A stretch of 64,000 nt of DNA from NCBI RefSeq assembly GCF_001939065.1, contig NZ_MPSZ01000006.1, forward strand, positions 62,001 to 126,000, read 5' to 3'. The notes beneath the pieces were generated by a model. That model was not told where the DNA came from and made no database searches. It saw only the letters and a program-made list of their open reading frames with translations. Below, in pieces: positions 1 to 7,999 of this stretch. Positions within the stretch are counted from its first letter, which is position 1; every line of letters begins with the position of its first letter. The stretch comes from Exiguobacterium indicum HHS 31. Its GTDB lineage: Bacteria > Bacillota > Bacilli > Exiguobacteriales > Exiguobacteriaceae. Made by a program: the position numbers and the translations under genes.

Positions 1-387
1 TGTCGCACGAAGCGTGTAGGCTGCCGGTCGCTTACTTAAAATGTATTCCGATACGACGAGACGGTAGTTGCCCGGCTCCACGTATTCAGACAGGACAGCT
101 TGTGCCGGTCTGACGCCGTCACTCGTTAAACTCTGATAGAGAACTTGTTTACCACGTTCATTCTGTAAGGTCACACGTGTATTTTCACCGAACCCACTGA
201 TGTCGACAGTCAACTTACTCGGACGCGTCACGGTGACATCGTACTTCGCTGACTCGTTGGCCTTTAGTACACCAGATACCGGTTGATCCCATACGAGTGG
301 ACCGTCCGCTTCGACCGCACCACCTGACCAGATCATCAGTAGTAAGCTCAGCACACTCGCTCGCCCGATCATACGTATTCTATTCAT
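1..387 (-). CDS. Secreted protein of unknown function, C-terminus cut off by the window edge
   Basis: The reading frame starts at the ATG at 387 behind a GAGGAG Shine-Dalgarno and stays open to base 1, so only the first 129 residues are present. Residues 1-27 form a signal peptide (MNRIRM, then a hydrophobic stretch and SGGAVEA). The mature part is rich in alternating hydrophobic residues (SAKYDVTVTRPSKLTVDISG, later GNYRLVVSEY), the pattern of a beta-sandwich such as a pre-peptidase C-terminal-like domain. That resemblance is only suggestive. It is transcribed away from the neighbour at 618-1025 and separated from it by a hairpin terminator. The function is unknown. Confidence 0.7.
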   Translation of the reverse strand, partial: MNRIRMIGRASVLSLLLMIWSGGAVEADGPLVWDQPVSGVLKANESAKYDVTVTRPSKLTVDISGFGENTRVTLQNERGKQVLYQSLTSDGVRPAQAVLSEYVEPGNYRLVVSEYILSKRPAAYTLRAT

Positions 388-501
388 CGCCTTCACTCCT
401 CGTTTTTAGGTCATGCCTTCCTCAGTATACGAAACGGACCGATAAAGGAGATTTGTTCTTTTCAGGAGAATGGGAACCGGTTCTTAAAAATCAGCGTTAA
501 C

Positions 502-532
502 AAAAAAAGAAAGCCACGCAGGCTTTCTTTTT
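502..532. terminator. Rho-independent terminator, usable in both directions
   Basis: An 11-bp perfect stem (505-515 with 521-531, AAAAGAAAGCC / GGCTTTCTTTT) with a 5-nt loop is flanked by A and T runs. It lies downstream of the minus-strand gene ending at 618. The rest of 388-617 shows no gene. Confidence 0.8.
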
Positions 533-617
533 AAAGTCGATTTGCTAGTATTCGCCTGACCACAGCGTTCTTCTCTGACGAGTCAGCTACCTTACAATAG
601 ACCCTTTCTTATAAAAC

Positions 618-1025
618 TCACGGTAGAGCATACATCGACTTTTCCAGTGCTTCAAGAAATGGACGCTCCGCAAAGGCATGACTCCGTTCTGCTGTGACGA
701 CGATCGTCTCCTTCTCGCGTTTAAAACGAACCGGTAGCCCTTCCGCAATCCAGTCGAGCTGGGCTTGCATCTTTTGGCGGATGCTGCCTCCCTTGCGTTC
801 CGCTTCCATGAACTGACGTATGTACTGCAAGACATAGCCGAATCCGAACTCGATCGGAATTCGGAGTTCCGTTCCCCGTTGACGGATCCGGATCAGCCCT
901 GCCCCGTAATGGACGGCACGTTCCCACTCTTCGTTCTGTCGTTGATTCCATCCGGGATATAACACGTGTGCCTCGAGCGCTCCTTTGGGACCGCTCGGTT
1001 GAACTGCGAAATAATCGATTTGCAT
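618..1025 (-). CDS. Hypothetical protein, 135 aa
   Basis: The start is the ATG at 1025 (MQIDYFAVQPSG), preceded by AAAGGACGAGG. An in-frame ATG 18 bp upstream has no Shine-Dalgarno. No signal peptide or membrane segment is visible. The protein is soluble and charged, with a central stretch RIPIEFGFGYVLQYIRQFM and a C-terminal part rich in Lys, Arg and Glu. I do not recognise the family. It sits just downstream of ugd on the same strand, but a hairpin between them suggests separate transcription. Confidence 0.65.
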   Translation of the reverse strand: MQIDYFAVQPSGPKGALEAHVLYPGWNQRQNEEWERAVHYGAGLIRIRQRGTELRIPIEFGFGYVLQYIRQFMEAERKGGSIRQKMQAQLDWIAEGLPVRFKREKETIVVTAERSHAFAERPFLEALEKSMYALP

Positions 1026-1052
1026 GTCGCCTCGTCCTTTCATCTATCAAAA

Positions 1053-1084
1053 TAGGGATGACACCATGACTGGTCTCATCCCTA
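1053..1084 (-). terminator. Terminator of ugd
   Basis: A 9-bp stem TAGGGATGA / TCATCCCTA (1053-1061 with 1076-1084) is followed on the minus strand by a short T-rich stretch. It lies directly after the ugd stop codon. Confidence 0.7.
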
Positions 1085-1098
1085 ATGACAGGTCGCAC

Positions 1099-2340
1099 TT
1101 AGCGTTTGTTCGAAAATTCTTTTCCCGGACGTCCGATTGCTTCATAGGCGACGCCTGCTGGGGCATCAACGTACTGCCAACAGTTCCGTCCGTCGATCAA
1201 GCGTGGCGTCTGCATGACGCGCGTCAACAGTTCCGGCGCCATCGTCTTCATCTCCGGCCACTCCGTCATGATGACGGCGACGTCCGCTCCGCGTAACGCT
1301 TCTTCAAGCGTTGACTTTTGGTCAAGCAATGTCCGCGCTGCCGGGTCATACCCAGCAACGACGACACCAAGTTGCTCGAGTCGTTCCGCGAGGCGCAAAG
1401 CCGGTGCGTCCCGTAAATCGTCCGTGCCCGGCTTAAAAGCAAGCCCGAGCAGCGCGACACGCATCCCCCGCTCTGGACGGACCTTCGCGAGGACGTAATC
1501 GAGCTGGGCTTCGTTCGTCCGGTCAGCTGCTTCGATGACGTGCAGCGTCGTCTCGTGCGTTCGCGCAAGCGTCGTCAATGCGGCGATGTCTTTCGGGAAA
1601 CAAGACCCACCGTAACCGGCACCTGCTCGTAAGAAAGCAGAACCGATCCGAGGATCGAGTCCGATCCCGTGGGCGACTTCCGTCACGTCGGCACCGACTG
1701 CATCCGCAAGCCGGGCGATCTCGTTAATGAAACTGATTTTGACGGCGAGGAAACTGTTCGCCGCATATTTCGTCAACTCCGCTGTCGTTGAATCAACGAC
1801 GACGACCGGAGCTGTCGTTTGAAATAACTGCTCGACCGTTTTTGCAAAAGTGGCATCCGTCGTCCCGATGATTAGACGGCTCGGCTGACGGTTGTCCGCG
1901 AGGGCCGTTCCTTCACGCAGGAACTCCGGCACCATCGCGAAGCGTAACGTCGGGTGCTCGTCTTGCAGGCGGGCCGTTGTTCCCGGTGGTACCGTCGACT
2001 TGACGATGACACTCGCTCCCGGACGTGTTTCTTCAATCAAGCGTGCGACCGCTTCGACAGCCGATAGATCACAGCTACCGTCTGCTCGTTCCGGAGTCCC
2101 GACGGCAATCAAGTACAAGTCGGACGCCGGATAGTCCGTCGTGAACGTCAGGCGGTCGCGATTGAGGCGAAGTGCGTCTTCGATTCCTTCTTCGGTGATC
2201 GGTGCGATCCCTTGCGCTAACCGTTCCATCCGTTCTGCATTCAAGTCGACACACGTCACCTCATGTCCGTTTTCTGCGAGTCCGATCGCGGTGACGAGTC
2301 CGACATATCCTGTCCCAATCACTGTTGCTTGCATCTCCAT
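1099..2340 (-). CDS. ugd: UDP-glucose 6-dehydrogenase
   Basis: This enzyme oxidises UDP-glucose to UDP-glucuronate in two NAD-dependent steps, supplying precursors for teichuronic acid or exopolysaccharide. The N-terminus has the Rossmann motif VIGTGYVGLV. The middle carries GYGGSCFPKDIAAL, which holds the catalytic cysteine, and the C-terminal domain has LGLAFKPGTDDLRDAPAL. The length of about 413 aa is close to TuaD/Ugd proteins. Three in-frame ATGs (2355, 2340, 2334) are possible. AAGGA lies 4 nt before 2340 and 10 nt before 2334, so the exact start is uncertain. No polysaccharide genes are adjacent. Confidence 0.92.
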   Translation of the reverse strand: MEMQATVIGTGYVGLVTAIGLAENGHEVTCVDLNAERMERLAQGIAPITEEGIEDALRLNRDRLTFTTDYPASDLYLIAVGTPERADGSCDLSAVEAVARLIEETRPGASVIVKSTVPPGTTARLQDEHPTLRFAMVPEFLREGTALADNRQPSRLIIGTTDATFAKTVEQLFQTTAPVVVVDSTTAELTKYAANSFLAVKISFINEIARLADAVGADVTEVAHGIGLDPRIGSAFLRAGAGYGGSCFPKDIAALTTLARTHETTLHVIEAADRTNEAQLDYVLAKVRPERGMRVALLGLAFKPGTDDLRDAPALRLAERLEQLGVVVAGYDPAARTLLDQKSTLEEALRGADVAVIMTEWPEMKTMAPELLTRVMQTPRLIDGRNCWQYVDAPAGVAYEAIGRPGKEFSNKR

Positions 2341-2450
2341 CACGTCCTTGTCCATTTTTCTCTGTCTTCACTATACGGGAGGAAAGCCGATTTGTGCATC
2401 GAAAAAGCTTTCCGAATACGCTATACTGAGTACGGAATGGAGGAATGCAT

Positions 2451-2693
2451 GTGGCGATCATCATTTTTAGCCTCATTTGTCTCTTCGCGTATCGGATCCG
2501 TAAGCTTCCAGAAGTCCTGCGGTCGATTTTACTCGTCCTTGGTTTAATCAGTGGATGGTTCGCGTTATTTGAGATCATTGGATATATCGAAGCCAATCCG
2601 TACTTGGCGGTCATCCCGATCGCACTCGGGCTCGGCTATTGGTACTGGAAACGTAAACAACGTTCCGTCAAAAAGACGCCTTCGGATCAGTGA
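2451..2693 (+). CDS. Small two-helix membrane protein, 80 aa
   Basis: The start is the GTG at 2451 because GGAGG lies 7 nt upstream. The ATG at 2445 would leave only 1 nt to that Shine-Dalgarno. Two hydrophobic helices are visible (AIIIFSLICLFAY and a longer one around RSILLVLGLISGWFALFEII), with a third short hydrophobic patch, then a strongly basic tail (WKRKQRSVKK). It is divergent from ugd and ends inside a terminator hairpin. The function is unknown. Confidence 0.7.
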   Translation: MAIIIFSLICLFAYRIRKLPEVLRSILLVLGLISGWFALFEIIGYIEANPYLAVIPIALGLGYWYWKRKQRSVKKTPSDQ

Positions 2694-2704
2694 AGGCGTC
2701 TTTT
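2671..2704. terminator. Bidirectional terminator between converging genes
   Basis: A 13-bp perfect stem AAAAGACGCCTTC / GAAGGCGTCTTTT (2671-2683 with 2692-2704) overlaps the stop codon of the small membrane protein. It also serves the minus-strand HTH gene, which ends at 2756. A second, T-poor hairpin (AAAGCGCAC / GTGCGCTTT, 2718-2752) lies in between. Confidence 0.85.
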
Positions 2705-2755
2705 CCTCTTACATACGAAAGCGCACAAGGGAGATACCCCTACGTGCGCTTTGCT

Positions 2756-3187
2756 TTAGGATTGTTGTTTACGTTCCATCGACGCGATCTGTTCCTCGAT
2801 ATCGAGTAACTTCAATTCGTGTTCGAGCTCGAGGCGACGTTTCTTCCGTTTTAAGCGGGCGAGTTCTGCTTCCATTGAAGCTTTCGAGGCTTCCGGTGTT
2901 GCCGTCGTTTCACTCGATTGCATCGTCGCTTGGAGTGGATCAAAGACGTTCGACTTCGCGAACTGGGCTGCTTCCGGTCCGAACATATCTTGGATGATCG
3001 GGAGAATCTTGTTCAATGCGGTTCCCGGAATCTGTGATTTCTCATCGACTAACCGTTTCAACGCCAATTCATCGACACGGTACCCTTTGCCGTCCTGCTC
3101 CGCGTGCAATTCCCCTGTCCGAATCCAGCGCCGGACCGTCTCTTCCGATACCCGTAATAATTCACTGATCTGTTTTGTCGTTAACAT
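2756..3187 (-). CDS. Helix-turn-helix protein with C-terminal coiled coil, 143 aa
   Basis: The N-terminal 50 residues are a MerR/excisionase-type DNA-binding domain (LTTKQISELLRVSEETVRRW followed by a GELHAEQDGKGYRV wing). After a middle segment, the last 45 residues form a highly charged coiled coil (ELARLKRKKRRLELEHELKL). No ligand-binding domain of classical MerR regulators is visible. A likely vegetative promoter lies upstream. The target genes are unknown; it is monocistronic here. It may be a small nucleoid-associated or local regulator. Confidence 0.75.
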   Translation of the reverse strand: MLTTKQISELLRVSEETVRRWIRTGELHAEQDGKGYRVDELALKRLVDEKSQIPGTALNKILPIIQDMFGPEAAQFAKSNVFDPLQATMQSSETTATPEASKASMEAELARLKRKKRRLELEHELKLLDIEEQIASMERKQQS

Positions 3188-3219
3188 CGAATCCCTCTTT
3201 CCTGTGATTTGATACTACC

Positions 3220-3249
3220 ATTATGCGCATATGTGTGCGTGTGTGTCAA
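3220..3249 (-). promoter_or_regulatory. Predicted sigma-A promoter of the HTH gene
   Basis: On the minus strand TTGACA (3244-3249) and CATAAT (3220-3225) are separated by 18 nt, 33 nt upstream of the start codon. The spacer is an alternating CACACGCACACAT tract. GTGTGT / ACACAC arms around the -35 could also form a small hairpin. Confidence 0.55.
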
Positions 3250-3267
3250 TCAACACACATCCATTCA

Positions 3268-3299
3268 CAAAAAAGAACGCCTCCACTCAAGAGACGTTC
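3268..3299 (-). terminator. Terminator of the SdrD-B surface protein gene
   Basis: The stem GAACG-C-CTC / GAG-A-CGTTC (3275-3283 with 3291-3299) has one mismatch and is followed on the minus strand by a T run, just after the stop at 3310. Confidence 0.7.
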
Positions 3300-3309
3300 C
3301 ATCTAAACC

Positions 3310-4743
3310 TTATCGTTTTCGGACAAGCAACCATAATCCGACGACGGCACTCATGCCACCGACGACCGCAAACGGAAACGGCTTGCCTTCCCCTGCTTGC
3401 GGTAGACGTTCCGCTGTAACGCTTGGAGTCGACGTAGTATCCGCTTTTGCTGCGACCGGTGCTGTCGATTTGACCGGACTAACGACTTTCGTCGGCGTTT
3501 CCTTGACCGGTTCAACAGGTGGAGCGAGTTCGACGGCAACCATCGTTCCGCCACCATCGCGTGTTAGATCAAGGACGGCGTCGACCGATTGACGCTTCAA
3601 GTGTTTCAAGAGGTGTGCCTGAGCATCTTTCGCCTCACTCATGTCCTCTTCAAACGCAATGTAATCGAGGTGATGCATCGCTTTGACTGTATAACCAGCA
3701 GGCGCTTTGACTTTTAGGATGTACGTGCCGACCGGGAGGCTGTCTCCTGATAAAACCTGATCATCCCCTTCGTCTTCAAACGTCCATGCCGTTTCACCCG
3801 TGACGGTATCCAGTAACGTGTACGTCATCGGGACGGTCTCTTCTTTTTCCTGCGGCTGTTGGTCCCCATTTGCGTCGACGAAGTTTGTCAGTGTTAAGAA
3901 GTGCGACGGCTCCGTCATCTCGTCCCCTTCCGTCATGCCGGCATCGATGACCCGGACGTCCCCTGCCTGGATCGTCACGTTCGTCGTTCCGAACGTGTTG
4001 ACATCTGAATCCTGATGCGGCTTCGTGAACGTATACAAACCGATGTCATAACCATCGATCTTGACTTGATACGTCCCCGGTGTCACCTGTTCGAATATGT
4101 AGTTCCCTTGTTCCGTGATGGCCATGTCCGTGACGTCGCCACGTGGCGTGATCAAGAAGACACTCACGTCATCAAGAAGGGCTTCTGTCTCTTGGCGAAT
4201 CCCGTCTTCGTTTGCGTCATACCAGACCGTTCCCGTAATTTGCCCCTTCGTCGCCTTGACGTTCGTCGCAGGAGCTGGTTTTGTTTCTGTGACCGGCTTT
4301 TCCTTTGTCGGCGTCGTCGGTTTTGATTGATTCGGTGTAACCGGTTGTGTATCCGGTTTGACGTCTGGTTTAACTTCTGGTTCCGTGACCGGTTCTTCCG
4401 GTGTCCCAGGATCATCCGTTGCCGGCTCCTCCGCGTCGACTTTCGGAAACTCAAGGATAATCGATTGCTGTGTCGTTGGTTCCGTGACGACGATCCGTGG
4501 TGCCGTCTCTGCTGTGAACGTCACCGTCGGATGCGCAGTGATATCGATGCCACTTCCCGTCAAACCGTCTGAGAACGCAAGCGCCGTCTCACTCGTCACA
4601 TCGACGATTCCTTCTCCCGTGAAGGTCAACGTATACGGTCCTGTCCCGCTTGCTGTCACGTCCCATTTCGATTCGGCTTGGACCGGAGCGATGCCCGTCC
4701 CACTCCACATCAGGAGTAACAAAAAGATGATGATTTTTTTCAT
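3310..4743 (-). CDS. Cell wall anchored surface protein with SdrD B-like domains
   Basis: The 477-aa protein has a signal peptide (MKKIIIFLLLLMWSGTG) and a low-complexity Pro/Thr/Glu/Lys stalk at about 125-165. An SdrD B-type domain follows (GTVWYDANEDGIRQETEALL, then EQGNYIFEQVTPGTYQVKIDGY) and a second, more divergent one (NFVDANGDQQPQEKEE, later SLPVGTYILKVKAPAGYTV). The C-terminus is a sortase signal: LPQAG at 447-451, a hydrophobic helix and the basic tail VRKR. Alanine replaces the usual threonine of LPXTG. By family it is exposed on the wall and probably adhesive. The Shine-Dalgarno is weak. The class F-like sortase gene lies 4.7 kb away, and whether it handles this protein is unknown. 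Confidence 0.85.
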   Translation of the reverse strand: MKKIIIFLLLLMWSGTGIAPVQAESKWDVTASGTGPYTLTFTGEGIVDVTSETALAFSDGLTGSGIDITAHPTVTFTAETAPRIVVTEPTTQQSIILEFPKVDAEEPATDDPGTPEEPVTEPEVKPDVKPDTQPVTPNQSKPTTPTKEKPVTETKPAPATNVKATKGQITGTVWYDANEDGIRQETEALLDDVSVFLITPRGDVTDMAITEQGNYIFEQVTPGTYQVKIDGYDIGLYTFTKPHQDSDVNTFGTTNVTIQAGDVRVIDAGMTEGDEMTEPSHFLTLTNFVDANGDQQPQEKEETVPMTYTLLDTVTGETAWTFEDEGDDQVLSGDSLPVGTYILKVKAPAGYTVKAMHHLDYIAFEEDMSEAKDAQAHLLKHLKRQSVDAVLDLTRDGGGTMVAVELAPPVEPVKETPTKVVSPVKSTAPVAAKADTTSTPSVTAERLPQAGEGKPFPFAVVGGMSAVVGLWLLVRKR

Positions 4744-4883
4744 GGTGTCTCATTCAGCTCCGTTTCTAATAAGAAAAACATATCTAAATTTTAAACAACA
4801 ACGTAAAATTAAACCAGATAATTTTGTTTGAACTGTCCTTTTTTTCAACTTTCCACCATTTTCCGTAAAGGTCGTGATTTTTC

Positions 4884-6401
4884 ATGAAACGTATCCTTCC
4901 ACTCCTACTCGGTGTCAGTCTCCTGACCCCGTCCGTCGCCTCGGCTGCTACGACACCACTTCCGGTGACGAGTCAGACGTTACGCGGTACATATGATGCG
5001 TCCGGACGTGTCGTCTTCACCCTACCTTCAGCCCTCTATATCGAACGGGCGACGCATCTCGAATTCGATCTCGATCGCTCGAAAGGTTCCGTCTATACCT
5101 CAAAGACGAATTACAGCAAAGGGACGACTTACAAACGGTATCGCCAATTGCAGGACGAAGCGTTGATCTTCCCGCTCAGCTGGTCCGGTACACAGTACGT
5201 CGTCTTCGAAGGGAAACCGGGAACCCGCTATCAAATTCCTTTTATCCTTCGTAAACTCCAGCCGCTCCTACCGATGAAACCAAGTGCGACGACGTCAAAG
5301 ACCGCGAGTCTCCTCGTCAAGATGAAGCACGGCAGTCTGAAACAATCCGTCTCGACGTCGCTCCAGGCGACACGATCGTCGCTTCCGGGCCTGTCCCTCG
5401 AAGAATGGACGTTCAAGACGAATGCTGCCGCAGCGCAGGCAAAACGTTACTTAGAACGATCAGCTGCTGTTGACTACGTCGAGCATACACAGACCGTCCG
5501 GACGGCAAAGGATATGTATCGCCCGTACCAATGGTCGCTCCAGAACACAGGACAACGAAAAGGAAAAGTCGGGGCTGACATCCAGTACGCCGCTGCCTTA
5601 AAACGACTCGCCGGAAAAACGTTACAGCCGACACTTGTCGCCGTCGTTGATACCGGGATCAACTCGACCTATGCCGACTTCGCAGGACGCGTCCGGACCG
5701 ATCTCGGGTACGACTTCATTCGCGGAAAGACTTCCGTCACCGATCCAGACGGTCACGGTTCCCATGTCGCCGGGATCATTGCTGCGAATGCCGATAATCT
5801 GTATGGCATTCAAGGGATCAATCCAGCGGCTTCCTTGATTCCGATTCGTGTCCTTGATGCAAACGGGCAAGGCTCCACGTCGGACGTCGCACGTGGTATT
5901 CTCCATGCGATCAAAAAAGGCGCCCGCGTCATTAACCTCAGTCTAGAAATGGATGAAAAATCACGCGCTATCGAGGATGCGATCGCGTATGCCGATCAGA
6001 AGAAGGTGCTCGTCGTCGCTGCTTCCGGTAATGACGGTGCGAAGACGATCAGCTATCCTGCACGCTATGCGCATGTTCTATCTGTCGGCGCGACGGACCG
6101 AAAAGATGTCCGCGCTTCGTTCTCGAATCGCGGAAAAGGACTCGATCTCGTCGCCCCAGGGGTTGAGATCCCAAGTTATATCGGTGACGGTGAACTCGCC
6201 TATTCGAGTGGGACTTCGATGGCGGCCCCTCACGTCGCAGCAGTCGCGAGTCTTTTGATGAGCTTGAAGCCGAGCTTGTCACCGAGTGCGACAGAGAAGC
6301 TTTTAAAATCGTCTGCCCGAGATCTCGGAACAAAAGGCTACGACACCTCATACGGCTACGGTCGCCTCGACGTAAACCGTGCCGTCTCGCTCGTCAAATA
6401 A
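4884..6401 (+). CDS. Secreted subtilisin-like serine protease (S8 family)
   Basis: The 505-aa precursor has a signal peptide ending in SVASAA. A roughly 200-residue N-terminal region follows: a beta-rich part to about 130, then a propeptide-like segment. The catalytic domain starts near YQWSLQNTGQ. The triad is intact: Asp256 (AVVDTGINSTYADF), His291 (DGHGSHVAGIIAAN) and Ser445 (SGTSMAAPHVAA), with the oxyanion Asn383 (AASGNDG). It ends shortly after the domain, with no wall anchor. It is divergent from the surface protein gene and probably has its own promoter. The role is extracellular proteolysis; the substrate is unknown. Confidence 0.92.
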   Translation: MKRILPLLLGVSLLTPSVASAATTPLPVTSQTLRGTYDASGRVVFTLPSALYIERATHLEFDLDRSKGSVYTSKTNYSKGTTYKRYRQLQDEALIFPLSWSGTQYVVFEGKPGTRYQIPFILRKLQPLLPMKPSATTSKTASLLVKMKHGSLKQSVSTSLQATRSSLPGLSLEEWTFKTNAAAAQAKRYLERSAAVDYVEHTQTVRTAKDMYRPYQWSLQNTGQRKGKVGADIQYAAALKRLAGKTLQPTLVAVVDTGINSTYADFAGRVRTDLGYDFIRGKTSVTDPDGHGSHVAGIIAANADNLYGIQGINPAASLIPIRVLDANGQGSTSDVARGILHAIKKGARVINLSLEMDEKSRAIEDAIAYADQKKVLVVAASGNDGAKTISYPARYAHVLSVGATDRKDVRASFSNRGKGLDLVAPGVEIPSYIGDGELAYSSGTSMAAPHVAAVASLLMSLKPSLSPSATEKLLKSSARDLGTKGYDTSYGYGRLDVNRAVSLVK

Positions 6402-6447
6402 ACGATAAAGCGCCGATTCCTGTGACAGGAGTCGGCGCTTTATCGTT
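6401..6447. terminator. Bidirectional terminator
   Basis: A 16-bp perfect stem (6401-6416 with 6432-6447, arms starting AACGATAAAGCGCCGA) lies between the converging protease and lipoprotein genes and touches both stop codons. Confidence 0.85.
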
Positions 6448-6869
6448 CATCGGATGATTTCGAGCGGAATCTCAATCCCGCGTCCTGCTCCGGCGTCAAT
6501 GACGAGGACAGGCAGGCGATTTTCGTTGAAAACTTCATCTTCAACGGTTGTATCTGAAGTGTACGTGCGAATCTCACCCATTTTTTTAGCGGAAAACGAC
6601 ACGAATGGGAACGGAATCGATTGATTCGAGACCTCTAAGCGAATGTCGACTTGTTGATCGTCAAGACGAATGTCATTCGTCGTCTTGATCGTCAAACGCA
6701 TCCGGTCCTTACTCGTCAAGGAAATCTGGGCGGAGATGTTCTCTGTCTGACCAGCCCGTTTGATCGGGTCGACGATGACCGATGGGGAAGCGGTCTCGAC
6801 CTTTTCAGCACGCTGACAGCCAGGGATGATCAATAAGGAAATCGCGAGAGGAAGCAACCAGCGTTTCAT
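6447..6869 (-). CDS. Lipoprotein of unknown function, 140 aa
   Basis: It has a type II signal peptide with lipobox IIPGC (cysteine at about 18), so it is anchored to the outer face of the membrane. The mature domain of about 120 residues is beta-rich (ISAQISLTSKDRMRLTIKTT, QQVDIRLEVSNQSIPFPFVS), resembling small immunoglobulin-like lipoprotein domains. It starts 7 nt after the fabZ stop codon with only a weak Shine-Dalgarno, so it is probably the last gene of an epuA-fabZ-lipoprotein operon. I do not recognise the family. Confidence 0.75.
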   Translation of the reverse strand: MKRWLLPLAISLLIIPGCQRAEKVETASPSVIVDPIKRAGQTENISAQISLTSKDRMRLTIKTTNDIRLDDQQVDIRLEVSNQSIPFPFVSFSAKKMGEIRTYTSDTTVEDEVFNENRLPVLVIDAGAGRGIEIPLEIIR

Positions 6870-6876
6870 CTGGTCG

Positions 6877-7299
6877 TCACTTAATTGCGAATGTCAATTC
6901 GGCAGTGCAGGCGACTTCCCCGTCTACCGTCGCTGTGGCACGACCTTTTCCGATAGGTCCACGTAACTTCGTCAATTCAACTTCGAGGCGCAATTGATCG
7001 CCTGGCACGACTTGACGTTTAAAGCGGCAGTTCTCGATGCCGGCAAAGAAAGCAAGCTTTCCTTGATTCGCTTCCATCTTAAGGACAGCGAAGGCACCGA
7101 CTTGCGCGAGCGCCTCGACGATGAGAACGCCGGGCATGACGTTATAGTCAGGAAAGTGTCCGTTGAAGAATTCTTCGTTCGCAGACACGTTTTTCACTCC
7201 GACCGCGCGTTTGCCTTCTTCGACCTCTAAAATCCGATCGACGAGCAAAAAGGGATAACGGTGCGGAATGACTTCCTTGATTTGTTCGATTGTATACAT
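6877..7299 (-). CDS. fabZ: 3-hydroxyacyl-[acyl-carrier-protein] dehydratase FabZ
   Basis: This is the dehydratase of type II fatty acid synthesis, removing water from 3-hydroxyacyl-ACP to give trans-2-enoyl-ACP in the cytoplasm. The 140-aa hot-dog fold protein begins [20 protein letters not shown] and has the active-site segment [20 protein letters not shown], containing the catalytic His and Glu. Length and motifs are standard. It follows an EpuA-family gene by 26 nt, the arrangement seen in other Bacillales downstream of flhO-flhP. Confidence 0.97.
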   Translation of the reverse strand: MYTIEQIKEVIPHRYPFLLVDRILEVEEGKRAVGVKNVSANEEFFNGHFPDYNVMPGVLIVEALAQVGAFAVLKMEANQGKLAFFAGIENCRFKRQVVPGDQLRLEVELTKLRGPIGKGRATATVDGEVACTAELTFAIK

Positions 7300-7325
7300 A
7301 TTAAACAGCTCCCATCACTGACAAA

Positions 7326-7613
7326 TTAAGATTTCATCCAAAAATCGGTGATGCGGGTCCATGTGTCGAGCTTTAACACATCCATTGCCTCGCCACCACC
7401 AAACGTTGCATACCCTACCATTGCACCGACGACCAGTGCGACGATGACGAGAACGAGAACGATCAACAACCGGACGAGAATTGGGACACGTCGCGTCGTG
7501 TACTTCCGAAGACGTGGTGTTTTCTTTTCAGATGTTCCAGCGTCCTTGCCTTGTTGATGTCGCTTTGAACGTTCACGCGTTGGCTGTTCCGTACCTGCTT
7601 GGTCTTGTACCAT
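7326..7613 (-). CDS. EpuA-family membrane protein (often named RNA polymerase subunit beta-like)
   Basis: The start is the ATG at 7613, behind AAAGGTGAT; the frame is also open from a GTG at 7622. The first 45 residues are hydrophilic and basic. One transmembrane helix follows (RLLIVLVLVIVALVVGAMVG), then the family-typical YATFGGGEAMDVLKLDTW. This matches the EpuA family (DUF of about 60-100 aa). The automatic name 'RNA polymerase subunit beta' for this family is not supported by its sequence: it is a small single-pass membrane protein. It heads the fabZ operon. Confidence 0.8.
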   Translation of the reverse strand: MVQDQAGTEQPTRERSKRHQQGKDAGTSEKKTPRLRKYTTRRVPILVRLLIVLVLVIVALVVGAMVGYATFGGGEAMDVLKLDTWTRITDFWMKS

Positions 7614-7999
7614 TTTGATCACCTTTCATTGATTCAGTCTAAGCGTAGTATAGCACATTAGTACCAGGTAACAATATCAGGAATGACTTTGTTTTCTCCT
7701 GGTTCCTAGCTAGTGTAACACGAGCGATCGGTAAACATTTAAAAAAAGTTTTCTTTTGTTATATAAGGAAGTAAAAAATTCGCAACACATTATTTCCGTA
7801 AATCTCACATTTTTTTAAATCCAAATGCCATCCATCCGCGTAAGCCTTACAGATTCACGAGCAACACTTACAAGCACAGGATGACACGGGCCCGGTTTCA
7901 TCCCTCTATTCAAGTTTAGATCAACGCTTCCAAACGTTTTTCATATTAAAAACCAAAGCAAGCGCTCCACTACCTTAAAATCGAGAGGATGGATTCAAC
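7614..7999. other. Intergenic region between divergent genes; promoters and one near-palindrome
   Basis: No gene is seen. The region is AT-rich in its middle (about 7738-7820) and must hold the promoters of epuA-fabZ and of the surface protein gene at 8000. None was clear enough to place. A 25-nt near-palindrome at 7879-7903 (arms GGATGA / TTCATCC around GGGCCC) and a perfect 11-nt palindrome GTAAGCCTTAC at about 7838-7848 could be operator sites. Confidence 0.5.

Noticed and set aside
587-1098. Overlapping reading frames antisense or out of frame to the hypothetical gene at 618-1025
   Set aside because: The 618-1025 frame has the better Shine-Dalgarno and a protein-like composition; the others are basic, Ser/Arg-rich shadow translations.
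2718-2752. Second terminator after the HTH gene
   Set aside because: The hairpin AAAGCGCAC / GTGCGCTTT is real, but no T run follows it on the minus strand; the stem at 2671-2704 is the better terminator.
7326-7613. RNA polymerase beta subunit
   Set aside because: The family name is historical; the protein is a 95-aa single-pass membrane protein with no polymerase motif.
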